From: Acanthornis magna
Lineage: Eukaryota > Chordata > Aves > Passeriformes > Acanthizidae
Length of the DNA stretch: 64,000 nt
Direction: 5' to 3'
Assembly (NCBI GenBank): GCA_036785705.1
Contig: JAWUZG010000029.1
Span: 18,518,501 to 18,582,500 of the forward strand
Positions 13,149-26,196 of the stretch are shown piece by piece (positions within the stretch are counted from its first letter, which is position 1; every line of letters starts with the position of its first letter). The position numbers were made by a program, and so were the translations under genes. A model generated the notes under the pieces. The model worked only from the letters and a program-made list of their open reading frames with translations, ran no database searches and was not told the DNA's origin.

Positions 13149-13247
13149 TTACTGATTTTTCTGGACCCAGTTCCAACGATCTTCATTCTCCTTTCTGCTC
13201 TTTTCAGCCTCAATAATTTCTTTGTACCTCCGGCGGAAGAAGCCCAT
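13149..13247 (-). CDS. ITGA9: Integrin alpha-9, terminal coding exon (cytoplasmic tail and stop)
   Basis: The exon encodes the 32-residue cytoplasmic tail plus TAA. It begins MGFFRRRYKEIIEAEK and ends WNWVQKNQ. GFFRR is the alpha-integrin membrane-proximal motif (usually GFFKR) that contacts the beta subunit. The rest fits alpha-9 rather than its closest relative alpha-4. Alpha-9 pairs with beta-1, binds tenascin-C, osteopontin, VCAM-1 and similar ligands, and its tail is known to bind paxillin. The acceptor is ...TTTGCAG on the minus strand, at phase 0. The preceding intron is about 26.1 kb and contains a complete defective ERVL, an old ERVL, two solo LTRs and a CR1. Confidence 0.95.
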   Translation of the reverse strand: MGFFRRRYKEIIEAEKSRKENEDRWNWVQKNQ

Positions 13248-14506
13248 CTGCAAATCAGAAGAGATGACAGTCATAAGTTATCGAATCATTAAATTGAAAC
13301 TTACTTTGTCAGTATGATGACAGACAACATTATGCAGAAAGAACCAGCCCAGGAGTTAGCATCTCCTTCAAGTGTCAATCCGAAATCATAGCTCCTTATT
13401 CACGTCAGTACAAATGAGGTCCAAATCCCCACAAGTACTCTGCTCCTTATAGATTAACCAGTCTGAGGTAGGAGTCCTCTTATATGAAGCATGATTTGGA
13501 AAAGAAAAAGCACATAAAGTATTTCTAATAAATACAGACCAGAAGAGGCAGATACAGGTTTATTGGCTTAAAATAGAGACTAACGCAAATTTGGAGCTGA
13601 ACCTAAAACAATGCTAACTCTTGGGTCCTGAGTAAATGCTGACAGTCTTATGAACAGTGCTCTCAGTGTCTACAACTGCACAGAACAAGAGTGATCAGAG
13701 GAATACAGTAGTCACCCACCTCCCAGCTTCTCAATTCCAACTCTAATCACTGATAGTCACTTTTGCATATCTTCTTGTTTCCTAAACCCTTGTAGTTAAA
13801 GAAATGAAGTGGTTTTCATCTCAGTCTGGATAAAAATTCTCGTATCTCTGTTTTTTTAAGTCTCTCAGATAAAAAAAATATATTTTAATAACAGATTTTG
13901 GTAAGCATTCAAGAATAACTCCTCAAACTTAGCAATGCACTGTTGAGATAATCAAATAAATATTTTTGTTCAACACAATTAAACATTTATGTAATTCCTA
14001 CCACCCTAAACCTGTTTTCTTACTCCTGCTGTGTGAAACATAATGTTTTGATCTTCTTTTATCAACCAATTATCGTCACCCTTTATTCCCAAAATTGCCT
14101 ATGTGTAGGAGTATTTTGTGGTGTTCTGTCATTACTAAAATTCCATTAAATTGGAATTTTAGTTTCAGTTTTCAGCAATGTTAATTTTCTTCAAGTGTAT
14201 TTTAATTCACAGGGGTCTAAAAGGCAGCACATTCAACCTGTCAAGGGGGCTTCTCCAGCACATCTTCCTAAAGTTCAAGTTCTTGCATGTGCCTTGAATT
14301 ACATCCCGAATTCACAGCAGCATGAGACTATGCACACACTATCCTCCCATCAATCCTTATCTCTGTCTCTTACCTTCTGTGCAAAGGACATAGAAGTTGC
14401 AGCGTAGTGTAACAAGCCCCTTATTTTTGGTAACTGGCACATGCTATTAATCTAGAGATAAGTGTACCCTGCTAGGAGCATAGGTGTACATTATATACAT
14501 ACCTAC
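13248..14506. other. ITGA9 intron sequence with no recognised repeat
   Basis: The 5'-ward side of the terminal exon on the minus strand. Beyond the polypyrimidine/AG acceptor next to the exon, I recognise nothing in it. Confidence 0.5.
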
Positions 14507-14948
14507 TGTCCTAGTTCCAGCCAGACAGGGTTAATTTCTACAGTAGCCAGGGGGTGCATGGCTAGAACCCAGAGATTATTCTGCACCACCTCACTGTCAT
14601 TGCCAGGGAGTCTCTTCCAGGGGAAGGGGCTCCTTCTGGTCGAGAAAGCGTAGTGGTAATGCTGGTTCCAAGTCAGAGGGAGCAGCCCAGGTAATGGGGC
14701 TGCAGTCGGGTCAGGCTTGGTAACATTCTGCATGTGTATCACTCTCTTTTCTACTCTTTTTTTATTAATATTATTGCTGTTACTATTTGTTTTCTTATCT
14801 CATTACTGTTTCCAGTAAATTTTTCTTATTACAACCCATTATTTTCATATTTTATACCTCCAATTCTCTTCTCCATCCTGCCACAGGGGAGTTTGAAATG
14901 TTTCAGAGAGAACATTAAATTGAAGAATATAATTCCTAAATCACCACA
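14507..14948 (+). repeat. 5' LTR of old ERVL
   Basis: TG...CA LTR of 442 bp sharing blocks with 19544-20042: the TGTCCTRGTTCCAG start, 'aatgctggttccaag'-like, 'ctgcatgtg(t/a)atcactctct', and 'ttttcttatctcatt'. Confidence 0.8.
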
Positions 14949-14956
14949 GCCTAATT

Positions 14957-14974
14957 TGGTGCCCAAATGGGACA
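14957..14974 (+). other. Primer-binding site of old ERVL
   Basis: TGGTGCCCAAATGGGACA starts 8 bases after the LTR end. The TGGTGCCCAA start and position fit an ERVL primer site; the tRNA is not assigned. Confidence 0.55.
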
Positions 14975-15544
14975 CAAAGGTTGCAGTAGCAACAGATCTG
15001 CCTAGAGCAGGCTGGAAAGAAACTTCATCTAAGCATTTGTTGTATTAGGTAGAGAGCCACGGGTTACAGCGTTGCTTGATCTGTTCATGTGGTTGTGGTA
15101 TCGAACCCTGTCTATATTCTTGTATGTGCTCTTTTTCAGAGCAGCAAGAAGGATCAGGATTACTTTGCTGAGGTACTATGTGGTAACAGTTTATCACATG
15201 ATAACATGTAATGAGGGTCATTTGGGGTTTGCATACAGTATCTGCATACAATATTGCCTCAGGCGCAATATTGGGTAGTCCAGTAATAATCATACCCAGT
15301 CTGTGGGGGGAATACAGGAGGATGACTTTCCCCAGCTTTTCACCCCCTTTTCCTTCTTCAGAACTGTTACCACAGCTTTTGAGAATTTTAAATTCCCTCT
15401 GGATGTTAAGGAAAGCACATTCTTGTTGCTAAGTCTGCCAGGTCTCCTCAGTGCAGTCCACATCATGGTTAGAGTCAGGACAGAAATTTCTAGGAAGGTC
15501 ATTCAGAGATGTGCCTGGACAGTGGATGAGTCATGAGTGGCATG

Positions 15545-16560
15545 GCATGAGGGAGAAAAAAGCCCAGTCGTTGGAGAAATTATCTGTTCCAATGGCTTGG
15601 AAGTTCATCCCTGAACAACTACAGGACCCTGATAAAGTGACAGAATATTTGCAAGGAGAAAGCTGTGGCAATTCCAGAGAGGAGCAATTCATTGCAAGGT
15701 GCTGGGCCGCGGCTATGATTTATTGGACACTGCTCTGTATTAGACAGCACCCTCAGGGGGAGGGGAAGGAAAACAGACCAGCAGGCACCGTGGACACTCA
15801 AACTGCAGCTGAACCAGATTAACACCTCATGCCAGTAGCAGGTGTCCCTCTAGGGAAGAAATTCAAGGCAAAATTAGTTCGCATAGTGAAGGATGAAGAA
15901 GAAACAGGGCCCTCAGAACAGGAGGAAGAAACAGGGCCAAAGAGAGAATCACCTGATCCCTAAACCACGTGAGCTGCAAGATATGAAAAAGATTTCACCT
16001 GCCTCTCAGGAGAGCCCCTTTTGATCCACCTACTCCAATCCGCGGATATTGCGGCACACGATATGAAATTAGATGGTAGTGAAGTCAGGCAATTTGGATC
16101 CCTGCCCCAGGATATAGGCATTGGCAAGGGAATTGGAAAGAGGACAGAAACTCTCAGACTCTGGAGGCAACATCTATCAAGCATGAGGGAAAGATATTCT
16201 CTCATGGATGACCTTGTGGTGCACTGAGACAAGTGGAATACCATGGAGAAAGGTACCCAGGACCTGAGAGAATTAGCTGTGCTGGAGGTAATCTAAAGGG
16301 ATTCAAATAATGAGCAGTCCCCTCTAGATCCAGATCAGGTCCAGCATACACAATCCATGTGGCAGAAATTTGTATGGAGGGCACCATCGTTGTATGCCAA
16401 CCCTTTGGCATTGATGAAAAAAGAAGAAACATCGCTTCAGGTGATTACCTGACTTTGACAATATGAAGTTCATCTTTTTTCCTCTCCACCAACCTGCACC
16501 TCAGCTGTGGAAAGACTGTCCAAAACTGCAGAGAGACTTGAAACAGTCTTGATCAAGCTA
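15545..16560 (+). pseudogene. ERVL gag pseudogene
   Basis: Broken into several frames. An N-terminal piece (to the stop at 15820-15822) contains ARCWAAAMIYWTLL. A second piece (16021-16227) contains GKGIGKRTETLRLWRQHL, typical of avian ERVL Gag. Stops and shifts separate the pieces. Confidence 0.7.
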
Positions 16561-16984
16561 GAGAGGAAATGTTCCATTGCCCCATCAGTACGGACCAGAG
16601 TTTCTGCTATTGGAGCATGTACCTGCTCAAGGTAACCTGCAGTTTTACCTGCATGACCACAAGAGAGGACATAAGAAAGTGGGATGGAAAACAAACTTCT
16701 GCCCTAGCAGCACAGGTATGTGAGTTTAGAGGAAAGATAAACACCACAAGTAATTCTTTAAGGATAAATGCCACTGCGTTTTCCAGTGGGCAAGTCTTCA
16801 GACAGAATGGAAGGGTTGAATGTTATTTCTGATCCTCTTGAGGCAATCTCCAGTTCATATTTACAAGAAATGAGCAGTGAATACGATGACCAGAACTACA
16901 GGGGCCCTGCCTCCAGACAGCTAGGAGAAGGACAATTGGATCTATCGGACTGTGTGGTTCCCATGGCCTGGCACATCAGACCCA

Positions 16985-18900
16985 CAAGAGTATAAGGCTT
17001 GAGTTGACACTGGCACAGGATATATACCCTGATGCCATCAAGATCTGTAGGGGCAGAATCTATCTGTTTCTGGGGTGACAGGGGCATCCCAACAACTGAC
17101 AGTACAGGAGGCTGAGGTGAGCCTGACTGGGAAAAAAGGCAAAAACCACCCCATTCTGATTAGCCCAGCGGCCCCAGGCATCCTAGGCATAGAATAACTC
17201 AGCAGCGGGTATTTCAAGGACTCAAAAGGGCATTGTTGTGCTATTGGGACAGCTGTTGCGGAGAGGGGAAATCAGACAGCTCAATACCTTGCTTGGTCTC
17301 TCAGAGGCCCCTTCTATTGTGGGACTGCGTAGGGTCGAAGAACAACAGGTACTGATCATTACCACAACAGTGCATCATCAACAATACTGCACCAACTGGG
17401 ACTCCATGACCCCCACCCATGACACGATTTGTGAACTGGAGAGCCAGGGAGTGGTCAGTAAGACTTGCTCACACTTTAATAGCCTCATATGGCCAGTGCA
17501 TAAATCCAGTGGAGATTGCAGACTGACAGTGGACTATCATGGCCTGAATGAAGCCACACCACCACTGAGTACTGCTGTGATGGACATGCTGGAACTTCAA
17601 CATGGACTGGAGTCCAAGGTCCCACTATTTGCCATGGACTCATCCAGACTGAACTGGAAAAGGGTGAGGCTCCAGAATAGTTGCAATACATAGATGACAT
17701 CATTGTGTGTGGCAACACAACAGAGGAAGTTTTTGAGGAAGAGGAGAAGCTAATCCAAGTCCTCCTGAAGGCCAATCCTGTCATGAAGCAAAGTAAGGTC
17801 AAGGCACCTGCCCAGGAAATTCAGTTTTTAGGAGTAAAAGGGCAAGATGGATATCATCAGATTCTAATGGATATGTGTATGGAATCCTACATGGCAAGTC
17901 CGAGAAGCCTTTGGCGGACAAACTGGACCAAGTCAGATTGCAGAGCTGAAAGCTGTCCAGTTGGGTTTAGATACCACTGAATGAGAAAATAGGTCAGCAC
18001 TCTACCTGTACTTACTCATGGATGGTGGCAAATGGTCTGTGGGGGTGGCTAGACTGATGGACAAAGACTAATTGCCAGCACAGAGGTAAACCCGTCCGGG
18101 CTGCTGAACTCTGGCAAGACATCAGTACCCAGATAGAGAAGTTGGCTGTACGTCACATAGACAAACACATTTGTCTTGTCATACCCAAGAGTCAGGCAAT
18201 TGAACACCACAACAGACAGGTGGATTAAGCTGCTAAGATTAAAATGTTTTAGGTGGATCTGAACTGACAATGTAAGGGTGATTTTCTTCTGGCTTAGTGG
18301 GCCCCTGATAACTCAGGTAATCAGTGAAGAGATGCAAAATACAGATGGGCTTGTGATCAAGAGATGGACTTAACCATGAACATGATCTCCCAGGTTATCC
18401 ATAACTGTGAAACATATGCTGCAGGCCAAGCAGGTCCCTCCCAGTGGTATGGGGGACAATGGTCGAAATATAAATATGGGGAGGACTGACAAACTGATTA
18501 CATCACACTCCTGCAAACCCACCAAGGCACGCACTACGTTCTTACAACGGTGGAAGCAATCACCAGATGACTGGATATGTACCCTGTGCCTCACACCACT
18601 GTCCAGACCACCATCTTGGGCCTTGAAAAGCAGGTCCTGTGACACCCTAGAGAGAATTGAGCCAGACAATGGGACTCATTTTAAAAACAGTCTCACAGAC
18701 ACCTGGGCCAGAGAGCATGGTATGGAGTGGGTGTATCATATTCCCTCACATGCACCAGCCTGTGGGAAAATTAAATGGTGCAATGGACTGTTCAAAAAAC
18801 ACATTCAAAGCAATGGGTAGTGGAACGTTCAAACATTGGGACCTACATTTAGCAGAGGCCACCTGCTCAGTAAACACTAGAGGCTCTACTAATTGAGCTG
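16985..18900 (+). pseudogene. ERVL pro-pol pseudogene (protease, reverse transcriptase, integrase remnants)
   Basis: A retropepsin-type DTG lies at 17006-17014, directly after an in-frame TGA and followed by another. Reverse transcriptase shows WPVHKSSGDCRLTVDYHGLN around 17490-17550. The catalytic YIDD is at 17687-17698, and a QEIQFLGVKGQDG segment follows. The region between (the aspartate-containing palm segment) is largely deleted: the frame ends soon after LFAMDSS. An integrase-core-like DNGTHFKNSLTDTWAREHG is at about 18665-18721. Several frame changes and stops make it non-functional. Confidence 0.8.
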
Positions 18901-19149
18901 GTCCTGCCCCATCAAAGCCTCCACATAGCAGAGAAGTGGATAAAGTCCCCATGGTGCATGTGAGGAATATGTGTTAGGGAACAGAGTTTGGAATAATCCT
19001 GCCTCAAGCAAAGGCAATGCCATCTGTGGGATTGTTTTTGCTCAAGGACCTGGGTGCACATGGTGCGTAATGCAAAGGGGCAGGGAAACACGATGCATAC
19101 TTCAAGGGGTAAGAAGAGTCTGTAATGTTTGATACACAAACATTACATT

Positions 19150-19200
19150 ACAATGTTTGATACATACATATATATACATATGTATGTATTATACAATGTT
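19150..19200. repeat. AT-rich (TACATA)-type simple repeat
   Basis: Imperfect tacata/tatata/tatgta run inside the old ERVL, upstream of its 3' LTR. Confidence 0.6.
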
Positions 19201-19448
19201 GATTGTATAATATCGGTTGCTGAATGACACTGCCACTGTATGCCATAACCACTCTGGACCATGGATATGGACTGCTCCAGATACAGCAGACATGAGCTCC
19301 TGATGCAGCTTGCAACCATCCAACAGTACACCAGCCCTCCTGCCCTGGAAGACACCTAGGATGGATAGAACCCACAGTCATGGACTAAATGAACTCAACA
19401 GATGTCTTAGAGGGATGGCCATTGACAGTAGAAATTATACCAGTGCTT

Positions 19449-19490
19449 GTATATACATACACACATGCATATATATTTATGTATATAGTT
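19449..19490. repeat. Second AT/CA simple repeat in old ERVL
   Basis: Imperfect tatacatacacacatgcata and tatatttatgtata tracts. Confidence 0.55.
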
Positions 19491-19525
19491 GGAGGTGTAG
19501 GATCTGGGCATGACATACATGGTAT

Positions 19526-19543
19526 AGAATAAGGGATGGATAA
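19526..19543 (+). other. Polypurine tract of old ERVL
   Basis: Reads agaataagggatggataa immediately before the TG of the 3' LTR. Confidence 0.6.
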
Positions 19544-20042
19544 TGTCCTGGTTCCAGTCTGGACAGGGTTAATTTTTGTAGCAGCCAGAGGCCACATGGC
19601 TAGAACTAGGAGATTACTCTATACCACTTCACATCATATCTGGGGACAGAGGGAAGACAGTCTCTTCAGGGGAGAAGAGTTTCCTTCCAGTTGAGTAGGT
19701 GCGGCAGAGGGATTGATGCGGTATTGCTGGTTCCAAGCTGGAAGGAACGGTTGGGGTAGTGCAGCCGTGGTTGGGCCAGGTTGGGCTTAGTGAGCTTTCT
19801 GCATGTGAATCACTCTCTCTCTTTTGTACATTTTTGTCATTAGTATTGTTGCTGTTACTGTTCATTTTCTTATCTCATTGCTGTTTCTAGCAAATTGTTG
19901 TTATCTCAGACTGTGATCTCTACCTTTTGTGCTTCCACTTCTCTCCAGCCCACAGCAGGGGAGCAGGTAGGGGCAGGGAGGAGTGAAAGGCTTGTGGTTT
20001 TAGTGGAAGCACAAAATTAGAGAGTACCATTCCTAAACCACA
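19544..20042 (+). repeat. 3' LTR of old ERVL
   Basis: 499 bp, TG...CA, diverged partner of the LTR at 14507. It has a purine-rich addition near its 3' end. Confidence 0.8.
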
Positions 20043-23000
20043 ATGCCTGCAACTATTTTATAGATGCACAGTAGGCAGACATACACATAAATGCCCATTA
20101 TCTGAATGTTACAAAGGTCCCATGACCTGGAGGCCCCCTTGAATAACTGGAATTAGACCTTAAAAGTAATTTGTTCACTCATTCTTGTGCACAGACTGAG
20201 AACACAGTATCTTTCCCATGTACCATAAGTAAAGCTTTATCTGTTGCAATGTACATGCAAATGTGTGGTTCTGTTCTGAAAAATCAACTCACGGAAGTGA
20301 GTCCATTGAATTTTGGAGGGCCATGTCTCCCTCGCTTCCTAGACTCTTTCAGAACACTGTATGAAAGGATTCAGGAGGAGAGAGAGGAGTTTCTCTAGTT
20401 CCCAATTCTTCAAACTTTAGAAGTCAGATCAAATTATTTTTTTAGCAGAAAAGTATCACTACTAGTAATTTTTGTACTTGCACCCACAAGCTATACCAGT
20501 GCAAAGGATTTATTTTGAGAAGACGTCCTCAAGATGGCACCATCATAAAATGCTAGTGAAAATTCACCAGTGATGCCAACAGAATTCAGCTCAGTCTACA
20601 AGCAAAAAGCAGAAGTTTCTCTAGTTTTTCAGTCTAAAATGGAAGTAAATGATTGATAATAAAAAATAAGTGTAAGACCCTAGTACTTCTCTGTTGCTCT
20701 GCTGTAGTACGATTAATAATAGGTACTTATTTATTCACAGGAGTCTGCTGCTACTGCTTACATATGCTCATGGAGCAGATGCTATGAAAAAGTGCGTGCC
20801 TTTTTTTGTATTACCTGTTTTTGTAACAGAACCTACATGTTCTGTGCATTGGAAAACTGCCACAGGACTTTGCTTCCTAAGATTAACAAGAGAAGTTCAA
20901 TTTCTAGTGTTAAAAACAGGTTTTAAACCCTGAAGGTTTTCATCTTTCATACAACCACATCCTTAGTACAATAAAACTTCCTCTTGAAGTTATAATCAAA
21001 ATTATAGAACGGCTTTTTAATTTCCTTGGGGGCCAAACAAACCTCAACTCCTTCCCCCTGTTACTGTAATAAAAAAATGTCTGCTTCTGAACATCTGTTT
21101 CAGGAATTTTCTTTAAAAATTGGTTATAAGGGCTTTGATATTTTACTATATTTTTTTCTGGTTAAAGAATGCTCATTTATAACTTTCTGGTATGGATAAA
21201 AAATGAGCTGAAATATGTAATAAATATTAAGGAAGCATGAAATCCTACATCTAGAGGTGCTTCCACTACGAAGAATTATATTTATGTGCTGTAAATTATG
21301 TAGATACTCTAAAACTATGTAGAGGACTGAAGTGCAAGCATAAAGAGAAACTGGACCTTAAGGATTTTTTTTAATGTTTTTAGAAATAGTGGTCAGGGAT
21401 TAGATACATTTCCCATCCTTGAGAGTCAAGGATGTGTTTTGTTATGTAATACTGTTCCTTAGTGACAGATACCTACATTTAATGTGATAAAATCCCTACC
21501 ATCACCAGAGAAATTTTTTTTTGTAATGGCCATGAAGAAATTACAACATAGTTATTGTTTCACAAGAGACCACACAACCCACATATCCATCTCCTTACAA
21601 TTAACTGATTTCATTCAAAAAGGACAGCATTATTAACCCATATGGTGTGGGCTGTAAATACCTGTGCCAAGCTGGAGAGATGCAAGTGAATTTAACATAC
21701 AGTGATGGGTAATAAGGAGGCAGACAATTGGACCAAACCAGGACAGTTGATACAACATAGGGTTGAGTATATACAAGCTCTTTTATCACTGGGACTGAAG
21801 TGACACCAGGTCCATTTTCCATAGCTATTGCAAAGCCATTACGAGAACTGAGAAAACCCAGTTAGAACAGCACTGCTGAGACTCAGTCTTGAATTTCAAG
21901 CAATGAAGAAGAGAGATCCTCATCTTTAACAGGACTACTGTTGTGATCTCATTTGTGGAATGGTTGTTTAGTGGGCCAATGGTTGCTAACACTTGTTTCA
22001 TGGGCAGTGAGTCTCTAATACTGTTAATTTCTCCCAAATTTTGCTTTCCAAATATACAGACACACATGTGTGCACACATACAAATGTATATATGGAGCAA
22101 AGAAATACCCAATTCCACAGCTGTGACCCCATCAGGCAGTCTGTGAGTTCACACATCCCCATCCAAGTAAAGCTCTGATGAAAATACTTTGATCACTAAA
22201 CCTCTCTGCCTGGGGAAGGCGCTCATAAGAAGAGCAACAGGAGAATGTATTTACAGGAGGCAAAGAGAGACCACTGTGGGAAGCCGAAGGGTTATAAGGG
22301 AAGAGAAGGCATCATCCATTAAAGACAATGCAGGAACTAAAACCTGGTTTCAGGTTTTGAATCTAAGCCACCTACTTATAGCAGCTCTAATACTTCTCGA
22401 AGCACCTCCATAAAGGACTGGTTATTGTTTGTCACTTCAAAACCTGAAACCATCCATAGCTTTTTACACACATCTTTTAATTTAGTTATTCCAGCCCATA
22501 TACCCTTTTGTAGAATAACCTTATTGCTATCTACAGTATATACTGAGCTGGGAAAAAACAAAGCTGATCTGAGGACAAGCAGTATCACTGCTTTTGTTTT
22601 ATTCACTGTTAGGGAAATATCTAAAGTGTTTTTATCATGCTTAACAAGGTTTATTCTCCCAATCAAATAAAAAGAGAAATAGTTTTAAACATGGATTGAA
22701 ATGTTTGAAATGTAGAAGAATGGTTATGTTTTGCATTTTTAAAGTCTTTTCCCCATTAATATAAGTAGTTAAGAAACAAGGAAAAAATTGTAACAGTCGA
22801 GTACTGTTGTAAAAACAACATTATGTCTTAATTACAGTAGTGTTTCAATACTATAATTGAGTTAGGAATAGAGGTTTGTGAACAGCAATATTCAAACAGA
22901 ATTCAACTATATCAGAGAGTTTTGCCACTTCTTAGTTTTTAATTAAGTTTCTCTAGTGCATACTGAGTGTTAAGCTGCACAGAAACATTACTGGCTTTAA

Positions 23001-23769
23001 CAATATTACTCTACTGACAAGGTTACTGACCACAGTACAAACCAACAAGTAAAAAGAAAAGAGAGCAAACTAAGTACTGGCAAAGGAGTAAAAAATAAAA
23101 CGTAAGAACAACTGAAGAAATCTCCCATGGAACTAGGCTTTGACAACATACTTTGGGTTCGGTGCCTTAGTCACAAGCTGTCTTCTCTCTGATACACAGT
23201 TTCTTTATCTACTATATGCACTGTCCAGTCATACAGTGATGAACAGTCCGTATTTACATAATTAGTCTTTTACTGCCACATCGCTAATCTAGGCAGATGT
23301 CCCAAGCCATTCACAATCAACTTACGTATCTCCTCACCTTTTTTGAGTGTGTGCTACTTGGGCACTTCTCCCTTCACATAAACAGTACCACAGCTAGAAA
23401 AATACACATGGGTCAAAGCAGGGTCAGGAACCTCACCCCATTATGATGCCACCAGTTGGCAGAGAACCAACACCCCCAATATCTGCAAAGCAGTGATGTT
23501 GATATTAGAAGCGTGGAGTATTTCCCCATGCAGAGATTGATCACTGGTTATTAGGTGCATGTCACTTTACTACCACCACAAAAGCAGGTAAAAACACTTT
23601 GCACTTGGGTTTGCATGGCCATGGATAATTCTGGCAAGCCATCAGTTTCAACAGGATACAGTGTGTCCTTTCTTCCAATTAAAGGACGCTTGCCACAGTA
23701 CATAGGAGTCATGAACAGATATTTGTATCAGCTTTTCCACCAAGAACTGACAAACTGTCAATCCTAGGT
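20043..23769. other. ITGA9 intron, no recognised gene or repeat
   Basis: AT-rich sequence with only short incidental reading frames and small CA/TA runs (for example near 22060-22095). Confidence 0.5.
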
Positions 23770-24166
23770 TGTTGCGGAGGATCTCATGGGTCATCACACA
23801 CAGACCAATATGATCAGGTGAAGCTGTTTATTACAGATCAGAAGGCTACTTATATACATTTTCTACTTCTCTACATGCAAGCAATAGATTGGTTACTAGC
23901 TACTTGTTTACACATCTAAGCAAATCACTTGGAGTGATGGTGGGCTGTCATACAAACACTGCTGCTGCTGCTCTGCCCTGCTAAGGTTCTACAACCTGCC
24001 GTTCATACACTCCCATTGTTTACATTCTTGGAATTGCTACACTTGGCAGCTAATTCCCCACAGCTGCACTTCAAGGACGTATTTACCTTCTTGCTTATTT
24101 TGCTCAGCTAAGTTAAGGCTGGATTGTGCATGTCTCAGTGCCTTGACTATTAAAAAACCCTCAACA
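23770..24166 (-). repeat. Solo LTR, ERVK-like
   Basis: A 397-bp unit with TGTTG...CAACA ends. AATAAA on the minus strand (TTTATT at 23827-23832) places the promoter-to-polyA order right to left. Flanks are ctaggt on the left and ctgggt on the right, a 6-bp duplication with one mismatch. No internal retroviral sequence follows, so this is a solo LTR. It is one of the few LTRs in sense with ITGA9. Confidence 0.75.
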
Positions 24167-24284
24167 CTGGGTCACTGTGTGAGGAAAAGGCGCATATTTG
24201 GAGAGGAGTCATGTGTCTTGTCTATAGTTAAAGGAGAACATGTGCATTTAGGAGGAAGGATGACAATGACTAAAGTAAGCTCAT

Positions 24285-24390
24285 GAGGACTCAGGAGGTC
24301 TGGCTTTGATTATTCAGTCTTTGATTTTTTGAGAGGTAAGTCCCTTAACTTTCTTGTAATGTAGGTCCTCATTTGCTCAATGAAACAAGT
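24285..24390 (+). repeat. Possible MIR-type SINE remnant
   Basis: Reads gactcaggaggtctggcttt, then gaggtaagtcccttaacttt, then a segment like 'cctcatttgctcaatg'. This is the order of the MIR core and 3' part (sort-of 'gagacctgggttc ... gcaagtcacttaacc ... tcctcatctg'). It is heavily diverged and the identification is tentative. Confidence 0.35.
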
Positions 24391-25647
24391 ACAAGAAAAT
24401 AAATACATATGATTCAAATATCACCACTCCACAAGTGGCTGTACACACATTTCATATATACTTTGTATTTATACACAATGTTTTATATGTGTATATACAG
24501 CTGGGTAACTGAGAGAAAGAGAAATTCAGCAGCTTGCTCAAATATAAGTTCTCCTCTACAAACACTTTGTTTAGCTACTATAGACGAATTTGATACCTAC
24601 CATCTGTATCTGATCCCAATGTATTGCAAATGATAGACTTTGCTATGGCAGAAAAGAATTAGCAAAGTACACAAAATTGTGCTTAACTTTTAACGTACTT
24701 TAATCTAGTCTGGCTAAGCTTTCTTGAGATATTACTATTGGTATGAAGGGAGAAGATCTGTAGTCCTTAGATTTTAGAAGTAAATTTATTTCACATGCAG
24801 TAGCATTAAAACAAGCCTAGTTTTTAAACACACATTTTATTAGGCAGTTACTTTGTAATGTTGAAATAATAAGAAAAAATTCTTTTTTCAATAAGAGTAT
24901 TCACAATTCATAAACTTACCTAAAGGGATCATTAAATAAATTATTATTTTAACCAAACGCACTATGAAAGACCAAATATCAAAAAACAATCACTAAGGCT
25001 AGGTACCTCAAAGTAGATGCACAATTCAGACTAGCAGCATGCATGGAACAGATGCATTTAGGTGTGTGAAACAGTTAACAATACACAGAGAGGGATACCA
25101 GTACAGACAATCTAATTTAATACATTGGGTTTTTTCAATATAACATGCCTTGCCATTGTCACTGATGCTGACTGTCACCAGTTCTTGTGAAACTTTTCTC
25201 CCAGGAGCTGTTCAGTTGGCTTCAATGGAACTACTTACTAATGTGATGAATGTAGCTGTAAGTTCTGGTATTTACCCTTGGAATATCTTTACCATGTAGG
25301 TACCATCTAGGTTGCATCAGACAAGACTCATTCATCTAGGCTTTGATTCATTTGTGCATACATAATAACTTTTGTTAAGGACTTAGTATTTACAGTACTT
25401 CAAAAATGAAGAGAATTCCAGTGACAGGGCTTACAAAGATCTTTCAGTGCTGAGTTAGGGTAAACTAAGCAGTTCAATGCAAGGACAAACTTCTTGCAGG
25501 ATGGTAACTATGTATAGTATGTTGCAAGACAGATGTTACCAGTATACATGTAAGTGTAATTAAAAAAGAATTGGCCGACATTTAAACTTACAAACACTTC
25601 TAAATAGTTCTAAAATTTCTACTGATTGCAAAATTCTATTATGTAGT
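24391..25647. other. ITGA9 intron, no recognised feature
   Basis: AT-rich; nothing recognised on either strand. Confidence 0.5.
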
Positions 25648-26196
25648 TGTGTCAGGGACTGAAGGTGATTCTAAGGCCCTGCCATATTTGGTCCGCTGTT
25701 GTGCACGTCAATAAGATACTGTAGAAGTAGATCTTCTCATTAGTTGGTAGGATTTTAGCCTTTAGGAATGTAACTACATATTGGTCACTTGGTGGGATTC
25801 ATCCTTCAAGAGGGGAACAATACACAATAAGCCATTGTTGGCATGGAGGTGTTATCATGGGCCATTATAACCTCAGCTCACACGCTGGTCCCGCATGAGA
25901 TGATGTTGTAACTGGCCACTCCTGAGGAGGAGATATAAGGTGTGGTCCTGGGGTGGAGGGGATGGATGCCATGATGCACAACATTTTCATCCAGGGGATG
26001 CCCTGAAGGTGCGCTGCCTTCCTACCCCTCCAGCTCAGAAGCCATGCTCTGTCTCCTTCTCCTGCTCGATGGTTTCTTCAAAACTGAGGGGTCAGTATGT
26101 ATTTATTGCTAATGCAACTAATAAAATTAATTAGCTTTGTAATTCTGAGTGTGTCACAAGTTTTTTGTGCATGGGCATCCTCATGAACCCGTAACA
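25648..26196 (+). repeat. Solo LTR with 5-bp target duplication
   Basis: 549 bp from TGTGTCAGGG to CGTAACA. Flanked by gtagt at 25643-25647 and 26197-26201. Inside it are a TATA-like GATATAAGG near 25931 and AATAAA near 26120 in the right order for the plus strand. No internal region remains. Confidence 0.75.

Larger units (their letters stand above)
14507..20042 (+). mobile_element. Old, decayed ERVL (class III) provirus
   Basis: Two diverged LTRs (14507-14948 and 19544-20042) start TGTCCTRGTTCCAG and end CCACA. They bound an interior with a primer site, broken gag, protease, reverse transcriptase and integrase remnants in the usual order on the plus strand. By eye the LTRs differ by roughly a quarter, so the insertion is old. 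No convincing target duplication remains. It lies in the last ITGA9 intron, antisense to the gene. Confidence 0.85.

Noticed and set aside
14502..20047. Target duplication for the old ERVL
   Set aside because: cctac on the left and atgcc on the right do not match; ends are too eroded to decide.
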